From the NCBI GenBank assembly GCA_021736615.1, contig JAIPFN010000213.1:1-10160 (forward strand): a DNA stretch of 10,160 bases, in the 5' to 3' direction. Positions 1 through 6,379 of this stretch are shown in pieces. The position numbers and the translations under genes are program-made. Under the pieces are notes generated by a model. That model was not told where the DNA came from. It did not search any database and worked only from the letters and a program-made list of their open reading frames with translations. The stretch's first letter is position 1; each line of letters opens with the position of its first letter. The DNA comes from Phycisphaerae bacterium. Its GTDB lineage: Bacteria; Planctomycetota; Phycisphaerae; Sedimentisphaerales; Anaerohalosphaeraceae.

Positions 1-63
1 ATAAACGCCTATAGCAGAGATTACTCGAATTGGACAGCGGCGACGCCGACACCGAAACAATAA
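1..63 (+). CDS. C-terminal end of an unidentified gene (partial, runs off left edge)
   Basis: Frame 1 is open from the first base to a TAA at 61-63 and encodes INAYSRDYSNWTAATPTPKQ. A strong plus-strand terminator follows 13 nt later, which supports this being a real gene end. The Thr/Pro-rich tail loosely resembles the short tails after the dockerin-like region of the secreted proteins further right (SLPQPQTK, SLTAPTEAP), so it may belong to the same secreted-protein class. Twenty residues are too few to assign a family. Confidence 0.4.
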   Translation: MNAYSRDYSNWTAATPTPKQ

Positions 64-75
64 AATACTCTGATG

Positions 76-105
76 ACTCTGACCGGCCTTTCGGTCGGTC
101 AGAGT
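76..105 (+). terminator. Rho-independent terminator of the upstream gene
   Basis: A stem of about 13 bp (left arm 76-88, right arm 93-105) closes on a TTTC loop, with one G-T wobble. It is followed by the T-rich stretch TTGTTATTGTTG. It sits just after the TAA at 61-63 and is oriented to stop plus-strand transcription. Confidence 0.65.
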
Positions 106-271
106 TGTTATTGTTGATAACTGAAGGTCCGCCGTACATTTAAAGTTTGGCAAACCATTAGATATTGAAATTCTCAGCAACATAATGTTTGCATCCTGCC
201 GACATTTGCCCTGTTTCAAGCCAACTTCAATCAGATTCTCAATCCAGAGTTTTAGCCAATTCGATAGACAG

Positions 272-779
272 GCCTGATTTTAAGTCACATTTTGCTGACC
301 GTTATAGCGGTGACATGTGACGTCCCGAGGAAAAAGCGATTGCTTTTCCAACCAATTCAAGGCTTTACACAAAGATGTTATATCGTCTTATAAGCCTTTC
401 TAAGAAACAAGCTATTCAATTACGCCATAATTACACTGGTGATGGCCAAGTTCATATTACCGGTTAACTTGGCAAAAGCAAAGCCCCACCGGCTATTCTT
501 AAACGAACGAAGCGGCGATCAGCGGTGGAACAGGAGATTGGGCATTTAAAAAGTGATAATCGGATGGGACGAAACTTCTCTCAAAGCAAAGAAGGCGACC
601 GGATCAATGTGTTACGGGCTGGAATTGGAGCGAATATATGCAAGTTACCGGCTGCATTTTGGCCTGCAATTTTGGATAGGGCACGAATATACGTATCGAA
701 TTGGCGGATAAGGCTGCATCTGAAAAATCAACATCTTCAACTTGCAGTGTTATCGCTAAAAACTGACTTTTTCAGGGGC
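272..779 (+). mobile_element. Degenerate, internally deleted IS5-family insertion sequence
   Basis: The element is defined by transposase remnants (321-772) and by imperfect candidate terminal inverted repeats. The left end at about 272-294 begins GCCTGATTTTAAGTCA. The reverse complement of the right end at 755-779 begins GCCCCTGAAAAAGTCA. They align with small gaps. Intact members of this family are usually well over 1 kb, so this copy of about 0.5 kb has lost much of its interior. No convincing target-site duplication was found. Between the terminator (105) and this element (106-271) nothing recognisable is seen. Confidence 0.5.
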
Positions 780-848
780 GACATCGTACATCCCGGTTTT
801 ACGTCGGGAATCATTATTCATTTCAAACTGGCAGATCGTTCAGTTTGA
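321..848 (+). pseudogene. IS5-family transposase remnant (deleted, with stop and probable frameshift)
   Basis: One frame carries two recognisable IS5-type blocks. Around 324-416 is EEKAIAFPTNSRLY followed by LSKKQAIQLR, which resembles the N-terminal block after the DTT motif (usual form QEKAIAFPTDSRLY). Around 429-640 is NYTGDGQVHITG, an in-frame TAA at 465-467, then KRRSAVEQEIGHLKSDNRMG and GDRINVLRAGIGANICKL, the conserved C-terminal block with the catalytic Glu region. The central part with the second catalytic Asp is missing between the blocks. A TGA lies at 318-320, and the DTT segment seems to be out of frame around 310-330. The natural C-terminus is probably near LKTDFFRGD (about 780). 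The open frame from the GTG at 525 is only the surviving 3' piece and is not expected to be functional. Confidence 0.75.
824..847 (-). terminator. Post-stop hairpin downstream of the TolC gene
   Basis: On the minus strand, just after the TAA (850-852), CAAACTG and CAGTTTG form a 7-bp stem with a 10-nt loop. There is no good U-run, so it is a weak terminator by classical criteria. The same post-stop sequence recurs after the esterase gene (7811-7855). A second small hairpin (TCCCG/CGGGA, 791-809) lies further downstream. Confidence 0.3.
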
Positions 849-849
849 G

Positions 850-2559
850 TTATTGACTTGTTAATTTCTTGAGCCAGTTCACTATTGTATCTTCGGAGTC
901 TGTTTCTTTGAAGATTGTTTTTTCTGCCGTTTTTTCTGCTACTGATTTTTCCGTCAGGTGTTTTGTATTCCACATCCCGTCTTCTTTAATTTCCATCACT
1001 CCTGCGTCTTTGTAGAAATCGAGTGTTGCAATTGTAAAGGCGACAAGCGCTTCAGCAGCGGCGTTTTTGGCATCGAAGAGATCTTTCTGTGCATCGAGTA
1101 TGTCTCGTGTGTTTGATCTTGCATACTGGAGCAGGAGCGATGTTTTATTGAATCGGTCGGCTGCAAGTTTGAGGCTCTTTAACTGAACATCCCGGACGGT
1201 GGAAGCTTCGGTTAGGTTTCTAAAAGCTGTCCGTACCTGCAGGGCTGTTATATCGCTTGACTCCTGGTAGTTTCGTTTTGCCTGATCCAAAGCGATGAGG
1301 GCTTTTCTATACTGGTTTCTTTCGGCTTTTCTGTCCAGAGCGAGGTCGAGTTCGAGTCCAACGGAGTTATTGGTCGACGATGCGGCGATGGCGGAAGTAG
1401 AGGTTGTCCGTTTTGTTACAGATGATGTCGAGGCGGTAAGGTCAAGTCGGGCCTTGAAGGCTTCGGCGGCAACTTTAATTTTTCTTTCGGCATCAGAGAT
1501 CATGTCAGCTTGGTTTAGCAGATCAAGGCGTCTATTCACTGCCTCAGCGACTGCCTGCTCTTCCGTAAAAGCAGGAGTAGGGAGGTTTTTGGCGGCAATT
1601 ACAGATAGTTTTTCTGTATCGAGAGAAATTTCTGTTGATGGAGGAATAGACAGTATCAGCTTGAATTCGTCTAGTGTCTGATTGCAGAGATTTTGCTGTC
1701 TTATGAAAATATCGCGGGCCTTAAGGATGTCTTGCTGAGTCTGTTCGAGTTCGTGTTTTTCCAGGCGGCCGGCTTTGACCATCTTCTCCATCAGCCCAAA
1801 CGTCTCTTTCAGATCATCAAGGTTTTGTCTGGCATTTTCCAACTTCTCATAGCTTAACAGCGCATTGTAGTATGCGGTTATTACCGAAACAGTAAGCTCT
1901 TTTCTGAACCGTCCAAAAAGCCTCAGCTGATAAAGTGTGTCTCTCTGGGCCTGGGTGAGATTTTCTAGAAGGATTATTCTTTCGCTGTCACGCAGCAGTG
2001 GTTTGGTTATTGCGGCCTGAAAAATTCCCGAAAGCCCGCTTCTCAGGTCACCGGTAAGGATGTCTGCCCATGCAAATGCCACGTCTGTGGTCAGATATCC
2101 TCCGGTTGCAAACAGACGGGTAAGGCCGATATTACCATTTGCGTCAATGGATTCGCCATTTGCATTTTTGGCATAGTCTGCTCCTGATTCACTGAAATAC
2201 CTTGGAGCGAACTGATGGGCCGCCAGAGTAAGATCAAGGGCTTTCAGGTAAATGGCCTCTTTCTCGGCCTGGTATCTTCTATTGTTGACAGTTGCTATAT
2301 AAACGGCGTCTTCGAGAGACATTTTTCCAGATGGTATTACGAGTTTTGATGGAGTGTCGTTTGGAGATTCAAGGGCGTCTTCGATCTTGTAATTAGTCCT
2401 TGGACCGAAATCGTCCTGCCATTTATTATCTATGATGCTGTACACTTCTTTATCCGCATCATCTTTATAATGAGCGGTGTCTTTGCTGCATCCGTTAATG
2501 AAGATTGCAGACGTACATAGCACAACGGCCAGTTTGATTTTCATTGAAAAGTTAAGCAT
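850..2559 (-). CDS. TolC-family outer-membrane efflux lipoprotein
   Basis: This is a 569-residue outer-membrane channel subunit of the TolC/OEP type. It is expected to form a trimeric beta-barrel with a long periplasmic alpha-helical tunnel. An N-terminal lipoprotein signal is visible: Lys7 and Lys9, a hydrophobic stretch 10-21, and the lipobox IFINGC with Cys24. Two OEP repeats follow at about 80-310 and 330-515. They are rich in Ala, Leu and Gln helices, with QAAITKPLLRDSERI (181-195) resembling the usual strand/helix junction and DILDAQKDLFDAKNA (486-500) the typical second-repeat helix. A Ser/Thr-rich stretch at 377-400 may be a surface loop. Met6 is an alternative start, and neither start has a clear Shine-Dalgarno. 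It is the last gene of the operon, about 64 nt after the adaptor gene. That gap holds a weak AAAATG/CATTTT hairpin followed by T's (2575-2594), which could reduce read-through. Confidence 0.88.
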   Translation of the reverse strand: MLNFSMKIKLAVVLCTSAIFINGCSKDTAHYKDDADKEVYSIIDNKWQDDFGPRTNYKIEDALESPNDTPSKLVIPSGKMSLEDAVYIATVNNRRYQAEKEAIYLKALDLTLAAHQFAPRYFSESGADYAKNANGESIDANGNIGLTRLFATGGYLTTDVAFAWADILTGDLRSGLSGIFQAAITKPLLRDSERIILLENLTQAQRDTLYQLRLFGRFRKELTVSVITAYYNALLSYEKLENARQNLDDLKETFGLMEKMVKAGRLEKHELEQTQQDILKARDIFIRQQNLCNQTLDEFKLILSIPPSTEISLDTEKLSVIAAKNLPTPAFTEEQAVAEAVNRRLDLLNQADMISDAERKIKVAAEAFKARLDLTASTSSVTKRTTSTSAIAASSTNNSVGLELDLALDRKAERNQYRKALIALDQAKRNYQESSDITALQVRTAFRNLTEASTVRDVQLKSLKLAADRFNKTSLLLQYARSNTRDILDAQKDLFDAKNAAAEALVAFTIATLDFYKDAGVMEIKEDGMWNTKHLTEKSVAEKTAEKTIFKETDSEDTIVNWLKKLTSQ

Positions 2560-2623
2560 TCATTTCACTTAAAAAAAATGTGATTTTGCATTTTGATAAA
2601 CATTGAGCCTTGATCAGCTACAT

Positions 2624-3790
2624 TCAATCATGCAATCCCCTGATCCCTATTTTTTCTCCCGGCGTAAGTTTCATTCCGGGCGGGATTTTTACTATAAAAG
2701 CTCTTCCCCATTGAGGCCTGTCCGGGTACACCATTAGTCGCGGAGGGACCAGGTCTATTGACGGTCCTATCTGCACTATGTGTGATTCAGCGATCTGCGG
2801 TGTAGATCCGTTCTTTACGAGTTCAACTCTCTGCCCCAGTTTTAAGGAATTATGCGTAGCGTCTGATGCGTAGCCGATTACTTCTGTAGGATCGGTCTGA
2901 GTAATGGTTAAAATCGGCAATGCGGGGATTGCGATTTCTCCGGACTTTGCCGTGATTTGAGTTACTACTCCATCGGCTGGAGATACGATAACAATCGCCT
3001 TACCTTCGACAACTATCTCTTCCATAAGTTGCTGCTGGACGTCTATTGCTTTGCTTATTGCCGCCAGTGCGATGTCAGGCGATGGATTTACCGTCTCAGT
3101 GCTGAAGAATTCGTTCTTTCTTTTGATCGCCTCTTCAAGGTTTTTCCGAGCTTGATCGAGAAACTCCTCATTTTTTTCTATTTTAAGTGAGATCGAGTCA
3201 TGCAGTGCCTGTGCCTTTTGGATGTTATAGTTGGTCGAGATCGCCCCTGAAGCGAGAAGTTCCTTTTCAATGTTGATTTCTGCCAGGTAATCTTTGAGCA
3301 GGATTCGGTCGGGTTCTATAACTGCTATAAGTTCAAGTATGGTAAGCCTTGCGCTTTCAACGTCCGCAGAAAAACGTCTGTGTTCTGTGACCATGTCTAT
3401 GCGGCTATTCTTCGCCTCTGCATCAAGGATTTCACGGTTTGCGTTTAACTCTGCCTGTAAGCGTGCAACTTCGGCTTTTATGGTATTTAGCTTGGCATTC
3501 ATGAGTTCCGAATCAAGTACTGAATCAAGTACAACGAGAGCCTGTCCTTTTTTGACTTCGTCGAAGAGATTTACAGTTAAGCTCTTTATTCGACTGGTTT
3601 CAACTGCTGATACCTGCCAGATTTTTGACTGGGCCATCCCTATGACTTCAAATTTCTGGATGCGAGTATTAAAAAGAATAATCACTACCATAAGAGTGCA
3701 CAGCCAAACAATCACGGGTATAACGTGAAGACGTATTATACCTTTACGATTATTCCTTACCGATACAAATTTTGATTTTTTATTATACAT
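2624..3790 (-). CDS. HlyD-family periplasmic adaptor (membrane fusion protein)
   Basis: This 388-residue adaptor is anchored in the inner membrane and should bridge an inner-membrane partner to the TolC channel encoded next. It has a basic N-terminus (to residue 20) and one membrane helix (about 22-41). The first half of a biotinyl/lipoyl-like domain is at 47-90 (IKSLTVNLFDEVKKGQALVV). A long coiled-coil hairpin spans about 92-260, and the second lipoyl half is at 266-298 (SPADGVVTQITAKSGE). A beta-barrel region covers about 300-388. I chose the ATG at 3788-3790, which overlaps the DUF4956 stop by 8 nt. A TTG codon directly upstream could add one residue. Such adaptors normally work with an ABC, RND or MFS pump, and none is encoded here, so the neighbouring DUF4956 protein is the likely partner (inference). 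Confidence 0.88.
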   Translation of the reverse strand: MYNKKSKFVSVRNNRKGIIRLHVIPVIVWLCTLMVVIILFNTRIQKFEVIGMAQSKIWQVSAVETSRIKSLTVNLFDEVKKGQALVVLDSVLDSELMNAKLNTIKAEVARLQAELNANREILDAEAKNSRIDMVTEHRRFSADVESARLTILELIAVIEPDRILLKDYLAEINIEKELLASGAISTNYNIQKAQALHDSISLKIEKNEEFLDQARKNLEEAIKRKNEFFSTETVNPSPDIALAAISKAIDVQQQLMEEIVVEGKAIVIVSPADGVVTQITAKSGEIAIPALPILTITQTDPTEVIGYASDATHNSLKLGQRVELVKNGSTPQIAESHIVQIGPSIDLVPPRLMVYPDRPQWGRAFIVKIPPGMKLTPGEKIGIRGLHD

Positions 3791-4481
3791 CAAGAAGTTG
3801 CTCCTGCATTGTTAACGAAATGTTTTTAACGCCTTCGATCTCTTCCAGTTCGGCGAGCATCTTTTCGTTTTTTGTCGCGTTTCTTACCATCAACTGAAAT
3901 GCGTATTCGACGTTCGGATCACCAAAATCGCTGCCCTGGGCAGAGACAAGAGTGAAACTGCCGCAGAATCGCTTTAGTATTGTGTGAATCGGGTGATCCG
4001 AGCTTATGTGCTTGCCGATAGAGAACCTTAAAAAGCCGTTGTGCGGGCGATGCGTGCCGAAGTTTGTAAACCGCAGGTAAAGAGCGATTAAGGACAGGGC
4101 AAGTGCCCCTATTATCGCGATGGCGAATCGTTGCGAACCGGCGGCCATGCCGATTACAAGCGAACAGAAGATAAAAGCTATGTCGCGTGTGTCCTTGATC
4201 ATATTTCTGAACCGGATGATCGAAAGTGCTCCCATCAGGCCTACTGCGGTGACGAAACTGTTCTGGATGGTTGACATTACCAAAGCAATGACGACCGTGA
4301 TCATCACCAGAGACTGTACGAACGACCTGGAATATGACAGCCCGCTGTGGGTAAAGTAATAGACCCATGCCATCAACTGCCCGAGCAGGAAAGCGAGCAG
4401 AATCGCAAGTATAACATTCTGTGGAGAGTAACCTGTCTCCAGATACGAATTTCCTTCAAGAATTTGCCAGATACGATCCAT
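3783..4481 (-). CDS. DUF4956 family inner-membrane protein
   Basis: This is a 232-residue membrane protein. Hydrophobic segments lie at about 22-42, 54-72, 75-88, 101-114 and 119-137. The family signature is GLMGALSIIRFRNMIKDTRD at 81-100, followed by IAFIFCSLVIGMAAG. The rest (about 148-232) is a soluble domain ending in ELEEIEGVKNISL, which reminds me of the small ACT-like C-terminal domain of MgtC-type proteins. The biochemical role of DUF4956 is not established. In many bacteria it sits next to VTC-domain polyphosphate polymerase genes, often with CotH, and it does so here. The ATG shares one base with the stop of the VTC gene (TAATG), a layout typical of translational coupling. The charged RFRNMIKDTRD loop between hydrophobic segments could line a path for an anionic substrate, but that is speculation. 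Confidence 0.88.
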   Translation of the reverse strand: MDRIWQILEGNSYLETGYSPQNVILAILLAFLLGQLMAWVYYFTHSGLSYSRSFVQSLVMITVVIALVMSTIQNSFVTAVGLMGALSIIRFRNMIKDTRDIAFIFCSLVIGMAAGSQRFAIAIIGALALSLIALYLRFTNFGTHRPHNGFLRFSIGKHISSDHPIHTILKRFCGSFTLVSAQGSDFGDPNVEYAFQLMVRNATKNEKMLAELEEIEGVKNISLTMQEQLLDV

Positions 4482-5332
4482 TATTGCCTCATCATCATTA
4501 TAGGGGAACTTGCCCCAAGTGAATTTGACTGTTCTATCGTCGATACGTATTTCGAAAAAGCGCTCTGCTTCAAATTAAAGCACTTTACCATATTGCTTAG
4601 CCATGCCGGGAATCGCTGTGTGAATTTTATCTCTAAGATTACAAAGTTAAGCGGCACACGGTGCCAGTTTGGGCCGTACACCTCGACCTCAGGTGTGGTC
4701 ACTGGCTTGTAGTGCAGATTCCGGTCGAATGTTACCCGGACGCGCGTGGTTGTGTCGCCCTCAAAAGCCTGACGGTCGTATCTGATAAGCATAAGCGGTC
4801 TTGCGTTCAGCGAATCTTTGTAGAGAAGGAACTGACGGAGGACTTGCTCGTCTTCCTTATATACACTATCGGGTATTCGGCCTGATAAGATCATTGGTAT
4901 GTCATCTTTCTTTACGCGTGCTCTGCCTTTCAATATGACATTATTTATCCTTCGTTTCACCTCGAAAAAACAAGGGGAACCGGGTTCGTCAGAGTATGTA
5001 CGGACGCGAAGTTTAAACCGGTTACTTCTGCCCTCTTGGGTGTCTTTGCATAGTCTCAAAGTATCGGAGTCGTAATACAGACTCGATATGGGGTAATCCC
5101 CGGAAGGCGTCGAAAGAGCATATTTGTCCCTGTGAAGATAAGGTCTGATAAAAGCTGCGATTGCCCCGGCGTGAGCCTCAGAAATCCGGTATTTCAATTC
5201 GTATCGGCAGGAAAGCATCTTGTCCGAGGATTTTTTCTTCGGAGATTTAGGCAGACCGATTACGCCTTTATCAGTTCGTTGTATATGCGAACGGTCATTT
5301 TCAATTGAAGAATTTTTTAGGTTATCACTCAT
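4481..5332 (-). CDS. VTC-domain polyphosphate polymerase
   Basis: This protein of 283 residues has the triphosphate-tunnel fold of the yeast Vtc4 catalytic domain, which transfers the gamma-phosphate of ATP onto a growing polyphosphate chain. Motifs in order are RYELKY (43-48), SSLYYDS (83-89), KLRVRTY (107-113), FEVKRR (123-128), KGRARV (135-140), RYDRQAF (184-190), RVTFDR (199-204), LEIKF (233-237) and FSKYV (259-263). The Arg/Lys tunnel lining, the metal-binding Glu and the final Ser-Lys are all present, so the enzyme looks intact. There is no SPX domain, unlike the yeast proteins. A polar, Lys/Ser-rich N-terminus (1-42) precedes the core. I chose the ATG at 5330-5332. An in-frame ATG at 5402-5404 would add 24 hydrophobic residues, but that stretch is AT-rich like a leader. 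Neither start has a clear Shine-Dalgarno. It is the first gene of the operon. Confidence 0.88.
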   Translation of the reverse strand: MSDNLKNSSIENDRSHIQRTDKGVIGLPKSPKKKSSDKMLSCRYELKYRISEAHAGAIAAFIRPYLHRDKYALSTPSGDYPISSLYYDSDTLRLCKDTQEGRSNRFKLRVRTYSDEPGSPCFFEVKRRINNVILKGRARVKKDDIPMILSGRIPDSVYKEDEQVLRQFLLYKDSLNARPLMLIRYDRQAFEGDTTTRVRVTFDRNLHYKPVTTPEVEVYGPNWHRVPLNFVILEIKFTQRFPAWLSNMVKCFNLKQSAFSKYVSTIEQSNSLGASSPIMMMRQ

Positions 5333-5450
5333 AATCAAACTTAAGAATTTACAAACACCCCCAAAAAATAACAAACTAATGTTTGCTAAAAATTGGACTA
5401 ACATAAAATGGATATATATACATGATCAATCCATCACATCTAATCAAATT

Positions 5451-5479
5451 ATTATCTCATAAACGAGGCCAAAAGTCAA
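5451..5479 (-). promoter_or_regulatory. Sigma70-type promoter of the VTC-DUF4956-HlyD-TolC operon
   Basis: On the minus strand, TTGACT (5479-5474) and GATAAT (5456-5451) are separated by exactly 17 nt, and each hexamer differs from consensus by one base. The predicted start is near 5444. This leaves a leader of about 112 nt to the ATG at 5332, or about 40 nt to the alternative ATG at 5404. The leader contains a G-rich stretch (minus-strand GGGGGTGTTTG, 5362-5352). Confidence 0.65.
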
Positions 5480-5958
5480 GTAAATAAAGAGGGAAAAGTG
5501 AAAGTAGGAGAGTTTTTTTTTGTGAGATTAGGGGAAATGGGTAGCCTGTTTAAGTTATTAGGGAGCGTTGTTGTCCTTAGCTTTGAGAAAGGGCGAAAAA
5601 ACACTGGCAAAAACTGACATTTTTCGTGGGACTCTGCTGTGATAAAAAAAAGCATTTTCCATGAAACCGAATTCTGGACATTAAAGTACATGCTTGTGTT
5701 ATTCCGTGGCACGATTAAGGATAAAATGTCCACGCTTGTGTTTTCCGCTAAAAATCTCACTCAAAAGTGAAATAAATTCAAAAGCACTGCCGTTTATTAC
5801 TTTAATTGGGCCATTTGGTCAGTTTGAGTAATAAATCGTTCTATAGGGTGTAGAAAAATAGAACTATTTATCGCGTTTTGTTAGTTGGCGTTCTTTTGAT
5901 GCCCATAATATCAGGGTTTTTAGCTTTTGTGGTCTTTTAGTGGGGGGGTGTTTGCTTT
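5480..5958. other. AT-rich non-coding spacer with inverted repeats
   Basis: No convincing gene is seen here. A 94-codon minus-strand open frame (5476-5760) overlaps the operon promoter and has no family resemblance. Visible structure includes GTTCTAT (5838-5844) and ATAGAAC (5858-5864), a 7-bp inverted repeat with a 13-nt loop. There is also a near-direct repeat GCTTGTGTTATTCCG / GCTTGTGTTTTCCG at about 5692-5746. TCAGTTTGAGT occurs at 5819-5829 and recurs at two gene ends elsewhere in the window. Confidence 0.4.
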
Positions 5959-6117
5959 ATGCGGGTATTAGTCGGTAGGATGTCCATTAAGTCGCCTTTC
6001 TTGGGATTTCAAAGTAATCAGGAGTTTGCGGTATTACGGGCAGGCAAAGATTTGTTTATTTTATTTATTGTTGTTTTTTTTGCACAACTAGTGTATAATT
6101 TAACCGGTTTATATTAG
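5959..6117 (+). CDS. Possible small membrane protein, 52 codons
   Basis: The ATG at 5959 opens a 52-codon frame ending in TAG (6115-6117). The first 30 residues are polar or basic (MRVLVGRMSIKSPF...). The C-terminal part has one hydrophobic helix (DLFILFIVVFFAQLVYNL, about 31-48), like a tail-anchored small membrane protein. A G-rich run (5942-5950) lies 8 nt upstream, though it is not a canonical Shine-Dalgarno. I recognise no family. The promoter at 6071-6099 lies inside its 3' part, which argues against it. The hydrophobic stretch could simply reflect the T-rich DNA. Confidence 0.25.
   Translation: MRVLVGRMSIKSPFLGFQSNQEFAVLRAGKDLFILFIVVFFAQLVYNLTGLY
6071..6099 (+). promoter_or_regulatory. 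Sigma70-type promoter upstream of a small ORF and the esterase cluster
   Basis: TTGTTT (6071-6076), a 17-nt spacer and a perfect TATAAT (6094-6099). The predicted start is near 6106, within or beside the 8-bp palindrome AACCGGTT, which could be an operator. It would drive the 34-codon frame at 6139 and possibly the secreted-protein genes from 6380 onward. Confidence 0.5.
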
Positions 6118-6138
6118 TTGTTAGTTTTGGAGTGTTTG

Positions 6139-6243
6139 ATGAATGTTTTTTTGATTTACGATCAGAAAGAATCTTCCTGCGCCATCACTTCCCTTTATAG
6201 CACCTTAAACCAGAAAATTAAATACCAAGATGTAGCTAGCTAA
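6139..6243 (+). CDS. Possible small protein or leader peptide, 34 codons
   Basis: The ATG at 6139 follows a GGAG (6129-6132) with good spacing and lies about 33 nt downstream of the predicted start of the promoter at 6071-6099. The frame encodes 34 residues, beginning MNVFLIYDQKESSC and ending KYQDVAS, with a TAA at 6241-6243. I recognise no family. It has no signal peptide or membrane helix. It could be a leader peptide, a small protein, or the surviving start of a longer lost gene. The promoter and ribosome-binding site make it more credible than a random short frame. Confidence 0.35.
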   Translation: MNVFLIYDQKESSCAITSLYSTLNQKIKYQDVAS

Positions 6244-6287
6244 TTGCTGAACCAATTGATGTTCAGGGTAGTTTTTCAGATGACAGA

Positions 6288-6300
6288 TGATCACTGATCA
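6288..6300. repeat. Paired TGATCA palindromes
   Basis: Two TGATCA palindromes (6288-6293 and 6295-6300) are separated by one C, about 80 nt before the esterase start. They could be a dimeric regulator site. A perfect TTGACA lies at 6327-6332, but no good -10 hexamer follows at proper spacing, so I do not call a promoter there. Confidence 0.25.
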
Positions 6301-6379
6301 ATTTAAACTGCATTTGTTTGTTTTTGTTGACAGATGCCGGCGGTTTTTAGCTAAATTGTTTTTCTTAAGGAGTTTTGCG

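Noticed and set aside
1..276. Open minus-strand frame across the left edge (includes WLKLWIENLIEVGLKQGK)
   Set aside because: Runs through the terminator hairpin and the opposite gene end, with no recognised family and no clear start.
5476..5760. 94-codon minus-strand open frame
   Set aside because: Overlaps the operon promoter, has AT-rich non-protein-like composition and no recognisable family or ribosome-binding site.
6327..6355. Perfect TTGACA as esterase promoter
   Set aside because: No acceptable -10 hexamer at 16-18 nt spacing (GCTAAA is poor), and the start would fall almost on the ribosome-binding site.
6287..6379. Upstream extension of the esterase reading frame by 31 codons
   Set aside because: The AAGGAG at 6367-6372 and the signal peptide starting at 6380 mark the true start, and the extension would bury the signal peptide.
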